From the NCBI RefSeq assembly GCF_011290485.1, contig NZ_CP048029.1, positions 2,800,501 to 2,864,500 of the forward strand: a stretch of DNA of 64,000 nt. The letters run 5' to 3'. A model generated the notes under the pieces. That model made no database searches. It was given only the letters and a program-made list of their open reading frames with translations, and was not told where the DNA came from. The translations under genes were made by a program, and so were the position numbers. Shown in pieces: positions 9,252-19,202 of this stretch (position 1 is its first letter; each line of letters opens with the position of its first letter). The stretch is from Caldichromatium japonicum (GTDB taxonomy: Bacteria; Pseudomonadota; Gammaproteobacteria; Chromatiales; Chromatiaceae).

Positions 9252-10700
9252 ATGAGTCGGATCAAGGCACCTCAGGCCGCGGTCAGTGCGGCCATCCTCG
9301 GGATGGCCTGTTATGGTCAGGGGACGGAGTCAAACGCAGATGCAGTGCTTGTGCCAGGTAGACAATTGTTCGCCGCTGTCAGTAATACAGCAGCGCCGCT
9401 GGCAACGAGCACAGCGCCGGATGAATCCACGGTCCTTGCCAGTGGCGCGGCCCTCGATCAGGCAGCGGCCTCGACCAGCAATACCAATACCCAAGGGGTG
9501 GCGGGGACATTGTTCCACGCCTGCCACAGCGGTGCCAATGTGGGAACCGTTTTCCAGAGCGACTGCGATCTCTTGCTCAGGGGCGCGACGCAAGACCCTG
9601 CGGGGGTCGCCCAGGCCCTGAGCGTCCTGACCCCAGATCAAGTCTTGGCCCCGCGCAACGAGTCGGTCCAGCAGGTCAGCGCCGGGTTGGGTGTGGTCTC
9701 CATGCGACTGGAGGGACTGCGCTCAGCAGCCCGCGATCAGGTCTCGGTGACATCATTGGCCGCTCAGATGTTGCGCCAGGCCACTGGCGGCGGTGCGAGC
9801 GCGGACCTTGACCTGGGTCGCGGCGGCCTCTTTTTTAATCTCAAATATCTCGACACCGAACAGGATCGCAACCGCTATACCTCGGGCTATGATCAGGATG
9901 GCCTGCGCCTGACCCTGGGTGCGGATTACCGGGTCCAGGACAATCTCATCCTGGGTCTATTTGCAAACTACGCCTCGGCCGATACCAGCTATTGGCTCAA
10001 CAAGGGCGGGATGGATACCACGACCTGGGGCCTGGGGCTCTATGGGACCTATTACTGGGACAATGGGTCATTCATCGAGGGCTCGCTCGGCTATGACACC
10101 CATGACTATGATCTGACCCGCCGGCTCGATTACAGCATTGTGGTCGACGGGGTGAGGACCCAGGTCAGACAGCTGGCGATATCCGACCCCGATGGCCGGA
10201 CCTTCTATGCCAGCCTCGGCGGCGGTTACAACCTCGATGTCCAGGCATTCACCTTAATGCCGAGCCTAAAGTTCAACTATCTGCGCAACCATCTAGATTC
10301 CTATCACGAGCGCATCTCTGATCCGAGCGCACCGGGTGGAGGCATGGGGCTCGCCTTTGATTCGCAGACCTATGAATCCTTCACCTCGCGTTTGGGATTT
10401 ACCATCGCCCGCGCCTTTAGTTCAGGGGTCGGCGTTTGGGTCCCGCAGCTGAGCCTCGATTGGGTCCATGAGTTCTCAGCAGACCAAAAGCAGCTGGCCG
10501 CGCGCTTCGTCAATGACCTAAGCGCAACACCGCTGGCCCTCACCACCTCCAGTCCAGACCGCAATTATTTTGACCTGGGAATTGGTCTGGCCGGTCAGTT
10601 CGCCCAGGGCCGTTCGGCATTTATCTCGATCAATAAGCTCTTGGGCTACGAGGATATCGAGCACTACAGCATCACTGGCGGGGTGCGGATGGAGTTTTAA
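9252..10700 (+). CDS. Autotransporter-type outer-membrane beta-barrel protein
   Basis: The 482-residue product has an N-terminal hydrophobic stretch (AAVSAAILGMACYG) that may be a signal peptide. A short Ala/Ser/Thr-rich region of about 150 residues follows, with a Cys pair around CHSGANVGTVFQSDC. A helical linker (LSVLTPDQVLAPRNESVQQV) leads into about 280 residues of alternating aromatic beta-strands ending GGVRMEF, the terminal Phe typical of outer-membrane barrels. This matches the autotransporter barrel family with an unusually short passenger. It starts 2 bases after the giant glycosyltransferase stop, so the two are probably co-translated. The short passenger could be the glycan acceptor, or the protein may be a porin-like component; both ideas are inference. 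Confidence 0.85.
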   Translation: MSRIKAPQAAVSAAILGMACYGQGTESNADAVLVPGRQLFAAVSNTAAPLATSTAPDESTVLASGAALDQAAASTSNTNTQGVAGTLFHACHSGANVGTVFQSDCDLLLRGATQDPAGVAQALSVLTPDQVLAPRNESVQQVSAGLGVVSMRLEGLRSAARDQVSVTSLAAQMLRQATGGGASADLDLGRGGLFFNLKYLDTEQDRNRYTSGYDQDGLRLTLGADYRVQDNLILGLFANYASADTSYWLNKGGMDTTTWGLGLYGTYYWDNGSFIEGSLGYDTHDYDLTRRLDYSIVVDGVRTQVRQLAISDPDGRTFYASLGGGYNLDVQAFTLMPSLKFNYLRNHLDSYHERISDPSAPGGGMGLAFDSQTYESFTSRLGFTIARAFSSGVGVWVPQLSLDWVHEFSADQKQLAARFVNDLSATPLALTTSSPDRNYFDLGIGLAGQFAQGRSAFISINKLLGYEDIEHYSITGGVRMEF

Positions 10701-10726
10701 GGGGCGCGCGCAGTCGCCTGAGGTCT

Positions 10727-10754
10727 CCTAGGGTATGCAGGGGCGTACCCTAGG
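10727..10754. terminator. Hairpin between convergent genes
   Basis: CCTAGGGTA and TACCCTAGG form a perfect 9-base stem around a 10-base loop. It sits between the barrel gene and the convergent radical SAM gene. There is no clear T-run on either side, so it is only a candidate bidirectional transcription end. Confidence 0.5.
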
Positions 10755-10777
10755 GGGCCGGTGCGCCTACCCCCAGC

Positions 10778-13528
10778 TCAATCCATACCGCGGATGGCGG
10801 CGATCAATCCTTGCAATCGCGCCATGATCTTGGGGGTGCGCTGGCGGCGGCTTTGAATGGCTGTAGGGTCCCAGCTCCAAGACGAGTCTGCCGGGAGCAG
10901 GCCGATCTCTCCCAAGACCCGCCGCGCCTCGGACTCGGGATCAGCGGCCAGTCTTTCATAGATGACCCGGCTAGGCCTGATCCCATAGAGCGCAAACAGG
11001 CTGTGCAATTGGCGTTGGGCAAAGGTCAGCAGCTCAAGCCTGCGGATGAGATCCACTGGGGTCAGCTCAGCCAACACCCTTTCTAGCAGATCAGGGGGAT
11101 AGGCACCCGACCAACAACCGGTGCGCTCAGCCACCAGATAGGACATCGCCTGGGCGAGAAGGTCTTGGCGTTCGATCCAGATAAACCGGACCCTCGGCCA
11201 GTGGTGGGGGATGACCCCGATACGCCACAGGAAAAAGAGCTGATCCCAGCTCAGTTTGACCGCAAACCTGGGACCGAGCTCGGTCTTCAGATGCAGAAGA
11301 TAGTCAGATAGATCCTGGAGCCCTAGACGCTCACAGGTCTTGATGAGATGCTCGCCTGTAAAGGCCTCCTCGGCGCGATTGATCAGGCCGCTAGCGGCAA
11401 GTGATTTGGCTAGGAGGTTTGAGCCGCTGCGATTGGTGAAAGCGATCACGACCACCAGCTCAGGGGGCTCTTCAAGGGCAGGCGGTCGAGGCCCAGGGCG
11501 GTCACCAAGGGGGCGGGCAAAATGACGCAGGATCAGGCGCTCATGGATCCCCGGTTCATAGTCAAGCAAAAAGGGCAAGGGCTTAAGTGGTAAGGGCGCT
11601 TGTCCTGCTCCCCCAAGATCTTGCTGGGCAGCGTCCCTCAGCCCCTGCACCTGTCCAGGGAGAGGTTGGGCGCAGGCCCCTTGCAGCGGAAGACGTCCCA
11701 GCAGCCAATCGGTATCGGCCAGATAGACCGCGATGGAACGGGATGTCGGCAGTTCCCTCGACGCGAATTGAAAGGCGTGGTAGCCATCTCCCTTGCCGGC
11801 CTGGACGAGGTCAGCGCGGAAGGCATCAGCGCGCAGGCGCCGCCAAGGTTGACCATCGACCCGCACCTCAACCCACAGGTGGAGGTCTGGCGCGCGCGGC
11901 GACCAGATCCAGCCGTGCAGGGTGCCGTCGATGATCCCATCGAGATGACCCTCGATGAGATCCGATGGGGGCTCGGTGTGCAGTTGCCTGATCTCGGCCA
12001 GCAGGGCCCTGTAGGCCTCAGGTGCATTGGCGCGCCAACGTTCGACGATCTGCCGATTCGTCAGTCTCTCGGTGGGGAGGGAAACCGAAAGCTGAAGACC
12101 CTGAGAGGCCGCCAACCAGTCCCGGTACTGGGCCAATTGGTCAGGGAGGTTCTGTTGGCGCGGCCCATAGCCCTCTCGCAGACAGTATGCGCACAGGGCC
12201 TGCGGGTACCTTTGATCCAGGATCCCGGTGCGGATCGACTGAAATGGTTGGCCCTGCCAAAGCTGCTTGGCATCGATCTCACCGAGCTGACCCACTGAGG
12301 GCCCTGCGTCATGGGCAAAGCAGCAGGGCTTGGTATGACCGCTGCGTCGGACATAGAGGGTCTTGAAGGGCTCGAGACAATAAAAGGGCTCAGGGCCGGG
12401 ATAGGGGGCAAAGGCCAAGACCGTCTCTAGCGCCTCGGGCGCAAGCCGCCCGGTATCGAGCCGGGTCTCGGTCGCATGTCCAGGCGGCGGGCGGTGCGGC
12501 TGAAGTCGGCGGGCGGCGCTGGGGAGCTCAGCAAGCGGCAGGGTCGCCGAGACATCGCCGCGCGCCGCGCGCCAACTGGACTCATCGGCCACTGCGGTCT
12601 GGCGGTATTGGTCGGTCGAGAGGATGAGCCCATGCGCCTGCGCCCGGCGTTCGGCCTCTTCCAGGATCGGCGCATCGATCCAGGGTCTGAAGATCGCCCG
12701 ATGGCCGGCCAGTTCCTTGGTGGTCTCAAAGGTCTGAAGCGCCTTGAGATGAATGATCTCAACCCCGCAGTCGGCCATGAGGTCAACGAACCGAGGAAGA
12801 TCTCTGACCTGGTGTTCAAAGGCAATCGAATTGACCTCGATACGCGGATAGCGCCGGTTGAACGCGCGTTTATACTCGGTAAGCCGCCGGATGCCCGCAA
12901 GCACCCGATCAAACCGTCCTCCGAGATAGACCGACTCATATGCCTCAGCGCTCACCCCCGAGATGCTCAGGGTGACGCTAAAGACCCAGTTTTCCACGAG
13001 GAGCTCGCAGAACTGCTCATCGAGATGCATGCCGTTCGTGAAAAAATCGATCAGGACCCGATAGGTGCTCAGCTGCTTGATGAGCCCGATAAAATCCGGA
13101 TGCAGGGTCGGTTCGCCGTAGCCGAAACAATGGACGCTGATCACCTGCGGCAGGATCGGCTCAAGGCTCGGCCATAGCCGCTCGAGGTCGATGAAGCCGC
13201 GCTCTTGCTCCTTGATCGAGAATAGCCGGCTGGGGCTTAGACCCGAGAAGGTCGGGCACATGGCGCACTTGAGGTCACAGACATTACTGACCTCGAGGAA
13301 GAGCTCTGCTGGGGCCTCGGGCGGCGGGCCACCCTGAGACCAGGCCGAAAGACGCGCGATCGCCTCCAGACGCTGGGGCCACCAATCAAGCCCCGCAGGG
13401 AGATCGCCGTTGGTGGGGTGAGCAGCTGGTGACCCGTTGGTGTCTGTAAGGCTGGGGGCCTCTTTGAAGGGGGTAGGGGGCTCAGCGGTCATGGGGGGGA
13501 TGCCTGGATGAGTAACAGGTTGATGCAA
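10778..13528 (-). CDS. Radical SAM/SPASM enzyme fused to a beta domain and an Stf0-type sulfotransferase
   Basis: The product has 916 residues. Residues 75-330 form a radical SAM domain with the CX3CX2C cluster motif at Cys84, Cys88 and Cys91 and a GGEP-like GYGEP at 136-140. Residues 380-455 look like a SPASM domain with Cys384, Cys402, Cys403, Cys446 and Cys449 for an auxiliary cluster. Residues 524-618 hold a small beta domain with the GWIWSPRAPDL and VDGQPWRRL pattern seen appended to large glycan-modifying enzymes. Residues 690-880 resemble Stf0 sulfotransferases: TNRSGSNLL as the PAPS 5'-phosphosulfate loop and ERQDLLAQAMSY as the 3'-phosphate site. It is convergent with the glycosyltransferase/barrel pair. 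SPASM proteins commonly modify peptides; here the substrate is unknown. Confidence 0.87.
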   Translation of the reverse strand: MHQPVTHPGIPPMTAEPPTPFKEAPSLTDTNGSPAAHPTNGDLPAGLDWWPQRLEAIARLSAWSQGGPPPEAPAELFLEVSNVCDLKCAMCPTFSGLSPSRLFSIKEQERGFIDLERLWPSLEPILPQVISVHCFGYGEPTLHPDFIGLIKQLSTYRVLIDFFTNGMHLDEQFCELLVENWVFSVTLSISGVSAEAYESVYLGGRFDRVLAGIRRLTEYKRAFNRRYPRIEVNSIAFEHQVRDLPRFVDLMADCGVEIIHLKALQTFETTKELAGHRAIFRPWIDAPILEEAERRAQAHGLILSTDQYRQTAVADESSWRAARGDVSATLPLAELPSAARRLQPHRPPPGHATETRLDTGRLAPEALETVLAFAPYPGPEPFYCLEPFKTLYVRRSGHTKPCCFAHDAGPSVGQLGEIDAKQLWQGQPFQSIRTGILDQRYPQALCAYCLREGYGPRQQNLPDQLAQYRDWLAASQGLQLSVSLPTERLTNRQIVERWRANAPEAYRALLAEIRQLHTEPPSDLIEGHLDGIIDGTLHGWIWSPRAPDLHLWVEVRVDGQPWRRLRADAFRADLVQAGKGDGYHAFQFASRELPTSRSIAVYLADTDWLLGRLPLQGACAQPLPGQVQGLRDAAQQDLGGAGQAPLPLKPLPFLLDYEPGIHERLILRHFARPLGDRPGPRPPALEEPPELVVVIAFTNRSGSNLLAKSLAASGLINRAEEAFTGEHLIKTCERLGLQDLSDYLLHLKTELGPRFAVKLSWDQLFFLWRIGVIPHHWPRVRFIWIERQDLLAQAMSYLVAERTGCWSGAYPPDLLERVLAELTPVDLIRRLELLTFAQRQLHSLFALYGIRPSRVIYERLAADPESEARRVLGEIGLLPADSSWSWDPTAIQSRRQRTPKIMARLQGLIAAIRGMD

Positions 13529-13688
13529 TGGCTAGGCGATCCTTGGATCATGGTAAGGCCATCCCAACCTTAAGGCCACTAATGGATCAAGGGGCGAGGG
13601 ATCATCGGCTTGCGAGTGGGGCAATGATGCAGTCTCTTTCTGCACAGATTTCGGTCAGAGGCGCTCGTCTGAGGCAGCATGTTTTTTA

Positions 13689-14685
13689 TTGATAAGAAAC
13701 ACATGCTTTTGAAATTAAGTAAGCTGTCTAATTATAGTGGGCATGGAAAGATTATAGTGGGCATGGAAAGACGAGACATGAGATTGCTGTCGTTTGCGGC
13801 GCGCGAAGGGGCCCAAGGGCAAGCGGGGTAGGCGCAAGGTGGGTGAGAAGCGGGCGCTGTTGGCGGAGCAGGACGCCCAGATACGCAAGCTCATGTGCGA
13901 CGGGACACCGGATGAGCTGAAGCTGCCGTTTGCGCTGTGGAGCCGGCAGGCGGTGCGGCAGTTGATCCTCGACCGTTTTGGCATCGAGCTCAGGCCGCAG
14001 GGGGAGGGCAAGTACTTGGCGCACTGGGGATTGACGCCCCAGAAACCGATTCGGCGCGCCTATGAGCAAAGCCCGCCGGCGATCAAGACGTGGCTTGAGG
14101 AGACCTACCCGGACATTGCCCAGCGCGCCAAGGCCGAGGGCGCCGAAATCCACTGGGGCGATGAAACGGGGCTGCGCTCGGGCGAGGTGCGCGGGCGCTC
14201 TTATGCGCCGGCGATCAAGACCTCCGAGATTCGCGTCACGCACCGTCGCGAAGGCCTGTCGGTGATCTCGACGCTGACCAACCGCGGCAAGGTGCGTCGG
14301 AAGGTGTTCGCGGGGGCGATGAACGCCGACATCCTGATCGACTTCATGAAGCGGCTCGTCAAGGACGCCAGGGGCAAGAAGATCTTCCTCATCCTCGACA
14401 ACCTGCGCGTGCATCACACCAAGCCAGTCAAGGCCTGGCTGGCTGCATGCGCCAATCAAATCGAGGCCTCCTCCCTCCCCCCCTACAGCCCGGCACTGAA
14501 CCCCAACGAGATGCTCAAGGCCACCATCACCGCGCAGGCGCCCTCCCGCGCCAAGGGCGATCTGAAGAAGGCGACCGTCAGCCACCTGCGCCGCCTTCTC
14601 AATTCCCCCCAACGCATCATGCGCTACTTCCAGCATCCCAAGCTCCATGATGCCGCGTAATACAAGTTCATTGGTTTCGGATCAA
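13689..14685 (+). mobile_element. IS630-family element, copy 2
   Basis: This 997-base element has the same terminal inverted repeats as copy 1 and TA on both sides (13687-13688 and 14686-14687). Near its left end a segment of about 20 bases (ATTATAGTGGGCATGGAAAG) is tandemly duplicated. On the right it abuts a tnpB C-terminal fragment; no tnpB sequence is present on its left. It therefore does not sit in a simple insertion. It is a direct repeat of 2068-3036. Confidence 0.92.
13794..14660 (+). pseudogene. IS630-family transposase, N-terminally truncated (copy 2)
   Basis: The 288-residue frame opens at TTG with the linker GPKGKRGRRK and then follows copy 1 closely, including the DDE residues in HWGDETG, LDNLRVHH and SPALNPNE. 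A handful of residues differ from copy 1 (for example PPAIKTW for PPAGKTW and QRAKAEG for RRAKAEG). It lacks the same N-terminal DNA-binding region as copy 1, so both copies appear to derive from one already deleted element. Movement would need an intact transposase elsewhere, as judged from domain content only. Confidence 0.8.
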
Positions 14686-14686
14686 T

Positions 14687-14875
14687 AATGCCGCGCTCAA
14701 CCTCAAACAGCTGGCAACCGCAACTGCCCTACCCGGGGCGAGTCCGTCCGGTAACGGCGGCGCTACAGCAGAGAGGGTCTCTGCCGTAGTCGGGAAAGTC
14801 ACGCCTGTCAGAGACGAATGCGCTCCGCATTCGGGGCAGGAAGAGAACAGTGCGCCTGTTTGCGCACTGTCTTGA
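14687..14875 (+). pseudogene. tnpB-like C-terminal fragment
   Basis: The 63 codons reading NAALNLKQLATATALPG through to VCALS and a stop match the C-terminus of the tnpB remnant at 1145, on the opposite strand. The fragment begins directly at the TA flanking IS630 copy 2. The rest of the gene is not on the far side of that element. Confidence 0.88.
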
Positions 14876-14881
14876 GAGCAG
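14687..14881. repeat. Right 195-base inverted repeat of the island
   Basis: This is the reverse complement of 1139-1333 with a few substitutions, including CTTGAGAGCAG at its outer edge. It stops 4 bases short of the glmU stop codon at 14886-14888, so both island edges are the same element end facing outward. Confidence 0.9.
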
Positions 14882-14885
14882 GGAC

Positions 14886-16250
14886 CTATTCCCTCTTCAA
14901 TGGCCGCCTCCACCCCTCGACCGTTACCTGACGCGCCCGGGCAAGCGTCAGGCGGTCGGGGGGGACATCGCGGGTGATCACTGAGCCTGCACCGATAGTG
15001 GCATAAGCCCCAATCCTGACTGGGGCCACTAAGGCGGTATTCGAACCGATGAATGCCCCATCCTCGATACAGGTCGGATGTTTGTTGACCCCATCATAGT
15101 TGCAGGTGATAGTCCCAGCGCCGATATTGACACCGAGACCGATCTCGGCATCGCCCAGATAGCTTAAATGATTGGCCTTGCTCCCCTGAGCGATGCGGCT
15201 CTTTTTGACCTCGACAAAGTTGCCGATGTGGACCGCATCGGCAAGTTCGGTCTCTGGACGAATCCGGGCAAAGGGACCGATCCGCACCTGGCTACCGACC
15301 CTTGCCCCTTCGATCACCGAATGGGACAACACCTCGCTATCAGCCCCGATCGTACAGTTCTTAAGCAAACAATAGGGGCCGATCCGCACCCCTGAGGCCA
15401 GGTGCACCTCGCCCTCGATGATGACGTCGATATCGATAAAGACATCGGGCGCAGCGATGAGTCGCCCGCGCAGATCAAAGCGATCGGGATCGGCGAGGGT
15501 CACCCCCGAGCGCATCAACGCCTCGGCCTGCCCGCGCTGATAGATGCGTTCGAGCTCGGCCAGTTGCTGCCGGTCATTGACCCCGAGGATCTCGTGGATG
15601 CCCTGCGGCTGGGTGGTGGCGATCGGAATGCCCGCCTGCGCTGCCAGGGCAATGATGTCGGTGAGGTAATATTCGCCCTGGGCATTGTCATCGCCGATCT
15701 GAGCCAGCCAGCCCTCTAGATGCCGGCGCTCGGCCACCAAAAGGCCGGTATTGACCTCACGGATTTGGCGTTCTGCCTCATCCGCATCCCGCTCCTCCAC
15801 CACCCGCAGCACCCGCCCCTGTTGATCGCGCACCACCCGCCCATAGCCGGCTGGGTCAACAAGCTCAGCGGTCAAAAGGGCTAAGGGTGTCTCCTCGGCA
15901 AGCGCAAGCAATGCCTTGAGCGTCTCGGCCTGGATCAAGGGCACATCGCCATAGAGCACCACGACCTGATCCAGGCCGTGGAGCACGGGCAGGGCCTGCA
16001 TGACGGCATTTCCAGTGCCGCGCTGTTCGGCCTGTTCCACCCAGAGACAATCTGGATCAGGAAAGGCGGCGCGGACCTGCTCGCCGCCATGTCCGTAGAC
16101 GATGATCAGGCGCAGGGGATTGAGCGCACGCGCGGTCTCCAAGACATGGGCAAGCAGGGGGCGCCCGGCCAAGGGGTGTAAGACCTTGGGTAAACACGAA
16201 CGCATGCGTTTGCCCAGACCGGCGGCGAGGATCACAACACCTGTGTTCAT
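14886..16250 (-). CDS. glmU: Bifunctional UDP-N-acetylglucosamine pyrophosphorylase / glucosamine-1-phosphate acetyltransferase
   Basis: GlmU acetylates glucosamine-1-phosphate and couples it to UTP, giving UDP-GlcNAc. The N-terminal uridyltransferase has VVILAAGLGKRMRS with the signature Lys/Arg loop, LYGDVPL and EVNTG. The C-terminal left-handed beta-helix shows hexapeptide repeats (IGNFVEVKKSRI, NIGAGTITCNYDGVNKH, FIGSNTALVAPV). The length of 454 residues is normal. The ATG at 16250 is preferred over the in-frame TTG at 16262, because the TTGGAG around that TTG is the ribosome-binding site. It lies downstream of atpC, separated by a terminator. Confidence 0.97.
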   Translation of the reverse strand: MNTGVVILAAGLGKRMRSCLPKVLHPLAGRPLLAHVLETARALNPLRLIIVYGHGGEQVRAAFPDPDCLWVEQAEQRGTGNAVMQALPVLHGLDQVVVLYGDVPLIQAETLKALLALAEETPLALLTAELVDPAGYGRVVRDQQGRVLRVVEERDADEAERQIREVNTGLLVAERRHLEGWLAQIGDDNAQGEYYLTDIIALAAQAGIPIATTQPQGIHEILGVNDRQQLAELERIYQRGQAEALMRSGVTLADPDRFDLRGRLIAAPDVFIDIDVIIEGEVHLASGVRIGPYCLLKNCTIGADSEVLSHSVIEGARVGSQVRIGPFARIRPETELADAVHIGNFVEVKKSRIAQGSKANHLSYLGDAEIGLGVNIGAGTITCNYDGVNKHPTCIEDGAFIGSNTALVAPVRIGAYATIGAGSVITRDVPPDRLTLARARQVTVEGWRRPLKRE

Positions 16251-16261
16251 CAGGCACTCCA

Positions 16262-16290
16262 AGAAAAACGCCCCGGTTAGGCGGGGCGTT
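16262..16290 (-). terminator. Rho-independent terminator after atpC
   Basis: On the minus strand AACGCCCCG and CGGGGCGTT form a 9-base stem around a 6-base loop, followed by a T-run. It would end the ATP synthase transcript just before glmU. It overlaps the region upstream of the glmU start, so glmU may depend on read-through or on its own promoter. Confidence 0.85.
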
Positions 16291-16318
16291 AGACAAGGCT
16301 TGTTTAACGAAGGCAGGC

Positions 16319-16744
16319 TTAGGCCCGTTTCATCTTGCGCAGTCGCTCGATGGCGCGAAGCTGTGCCACCGCCTCGGCAAGCTCCGCCTGGGCCTTGGCA
16401 TATTCGAACTCGGCCTTTCGACCTGCAAGCGCATCCTCGGCCCGCCGCTTGGCCTCGAGCGCCGCGGCCTCGTCGAGATCGCGGGCGCGGATCGCCGTGT
16501 CGGCCAGGATAGTGACGACATGCGGTTGGACCTCGATCATGCCGCCAGAGACATAAAAGTGCTCCTGCTCACCCTGCTCATTCTCGACCCGTACATCGCC
16601 CGGACGCAGCCGGCTGATGAAGGCGGTATGCCGCGGCGCGATACCGACTTCGCCGAGCTCGGCGCTCGCATAGACCATGGTGGCAGGTCCAGAATAGATG
16701 GTGCCCTCGGCGCTGACGATATCGACACGGATGGTCATAGCCAT
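16319..16744 (-). CDS. atpC: F1Fo ATP synthase epsilon subunit
   Basis: The 141-residue product has the N-terminal beta-sandwich ([27 protein letters not shown]) and the C-terminal helical hairpin rich in Ala, Arg and Glu. Epsilon couples gamma to the c-ring and restrains ATP hydrolysis. It is the last gene of the atp operon, 11 bases after atpD, and is followed by a terminator. Confidence 0.96.
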   Translation of the reverse strand: MAMTIRVDIVSAEGTIYSGPATMVYASAELGEVGIAPRHTAFISRLRPGDVRVENEQGEQEHFYVSGGMIEVQPHVVTILADTAIRARDLDEAAALEAKRRAEDALAGRKAEFEYAKAQAELAEAVAQLRAIERLRKMKRA

Positions 16745-16755
16745 GGGATGAGCCC

Positions 16756-18204
<1,449 letters not shown>

Positions 18205-19068
18205 TCAGACTGCCGCAGCGCCGCCGACGATCTCGGAGATCTCCTGGGTGATGGCTGCCTGGCGCGCCTTGTTATATACGAGCTGAAGCTCTTTGATCAG
18301 GTTGCCGGCATTATCCGAAGCGGCTTTCATCGCCACCATGCGCGCTGCTTGCTCGCAAGCGCCATTCTCGACCACTGCTTGATAGACCAGCGATTCGATA
18401 TAGCGCGTCAGTAAGGTATCCAAGACCGTCTTGGCATCGGGTTCATAGATATAGTCCCAATGATAGGGCAGCGCCTCGCGTTCCCTCGCGACGATGGGGA
18501 CCAGTTGGCGGATCGTAGGGCGCTGGGTCATGGTATTCACGAATTCGTTATAAACCACATAGAGCGCATCGATCTCGCCGGCTTCAAAGGCGTCGAGCAT
18601 GACCTTGACCGGTCCGACCAGGTCCTCGGGATGCGGCTGATCACCGAGATGACTGACTTGGGCGTTGACCTCGCCGCCAAAACGCCTAAAAAAGGCGAGT
18701 CCTTTAGCGCCGATGGTGCAAAAGACCGGCTCGATGCCCGCCGCCCGTTGTTCCTTCAGCTCAGACACCAGACGGCGAAAGAGGTTGTTGTTCAGCCCCC
18801 CGCACAGCCCACGGTCGGATGACACTAGGATATAGCCCACCCGCTTGCGCGGACGCTCCTGCGCCATGAACGAGTGTCGATACTCGGGTGTGGCATGGGC
18901 CAGATGATTGATCACCTGGAGCATCTTTTCGGCATAGGGCCGGGAGGCCGCCATCCGGTCCTGGGCCTTGCGCATCTTGGAGGCCGCGACCATCTGCATG
19001 GCCTTGGTGATCTTCTGCGTGCTCTTGATGCTTGCGATCTTGGTGCGGATTTCTTTGGCGCCTGCCAT
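18205..19068 (-). CDS. atpG: F1Fo ATP synthase gamma subunit
   Basis: The 287-residue product starts [24 protein letters not shown], the conserved N-terminal helix of gamma, and contains [13 protein letters not shown]. It ends with the C-terminal helix [28 protein letters not shown]. Gamma is the rotating shaft inside the alpha3beta3 ring. The gap to atpA upstream is 134 bases and contains repeated Cys-free GC-rich motifs of the AGCTGGCCGCTGGCGGCT type, which could fold. Confidence 0.97.
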   Translation of the reverse strand: MAGAKEIRTKIASIKSTQKITKAMQMVAASKMRKAQDRMAASRPYAEKMLQVINHLAHATPEYRHSFMAQERPRKRVGYILVSSDRGLCGGLNNNLFRRLVSELKEQRAAGIEPVFCTIGAKGLAFFRRFGGEVNAQVSHLGDQPHPEDLVGPVKVMLDAFEAGEIDALYVVYNEFVNTMTQRPTIRQLVPIVAREREALPYHWDYIYEPDAKTVLDTLLTRYIESLVYQAVVENGACEQAARMVAMKAASDNAGNLIKELQLVYNKARQAAITQEISEIVGGAAAV

Positions 19069-19202
19069 CTATCGCTCCCAGCCTTCAGCGTCCAGCCGCC
19101 AACCTCTTAGCAGACAGGCAAGCGGTTTCGATCGCGATCGGTACCCAGTTGCCAGCCGTTGTGCCTATCGCCCTTGGCTGGAAGCTGGCCGCTGGCGGCT
19201 AT

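Noticed and set aside
11600-12298. 232-codon plus-strand frame inside the radical SAM/sulfotransferase gene
   Set aside because: Antisense shadow of a gene with clear catalytic motifs.
19069-19202. GC-rich repeated motifs between atpA and atpG as a small RNA gene
   Set aside because: AGCTGGCCGCTGG-type units form possible hairpins, but there is no promoter or terminator and the gap is inside an operon.
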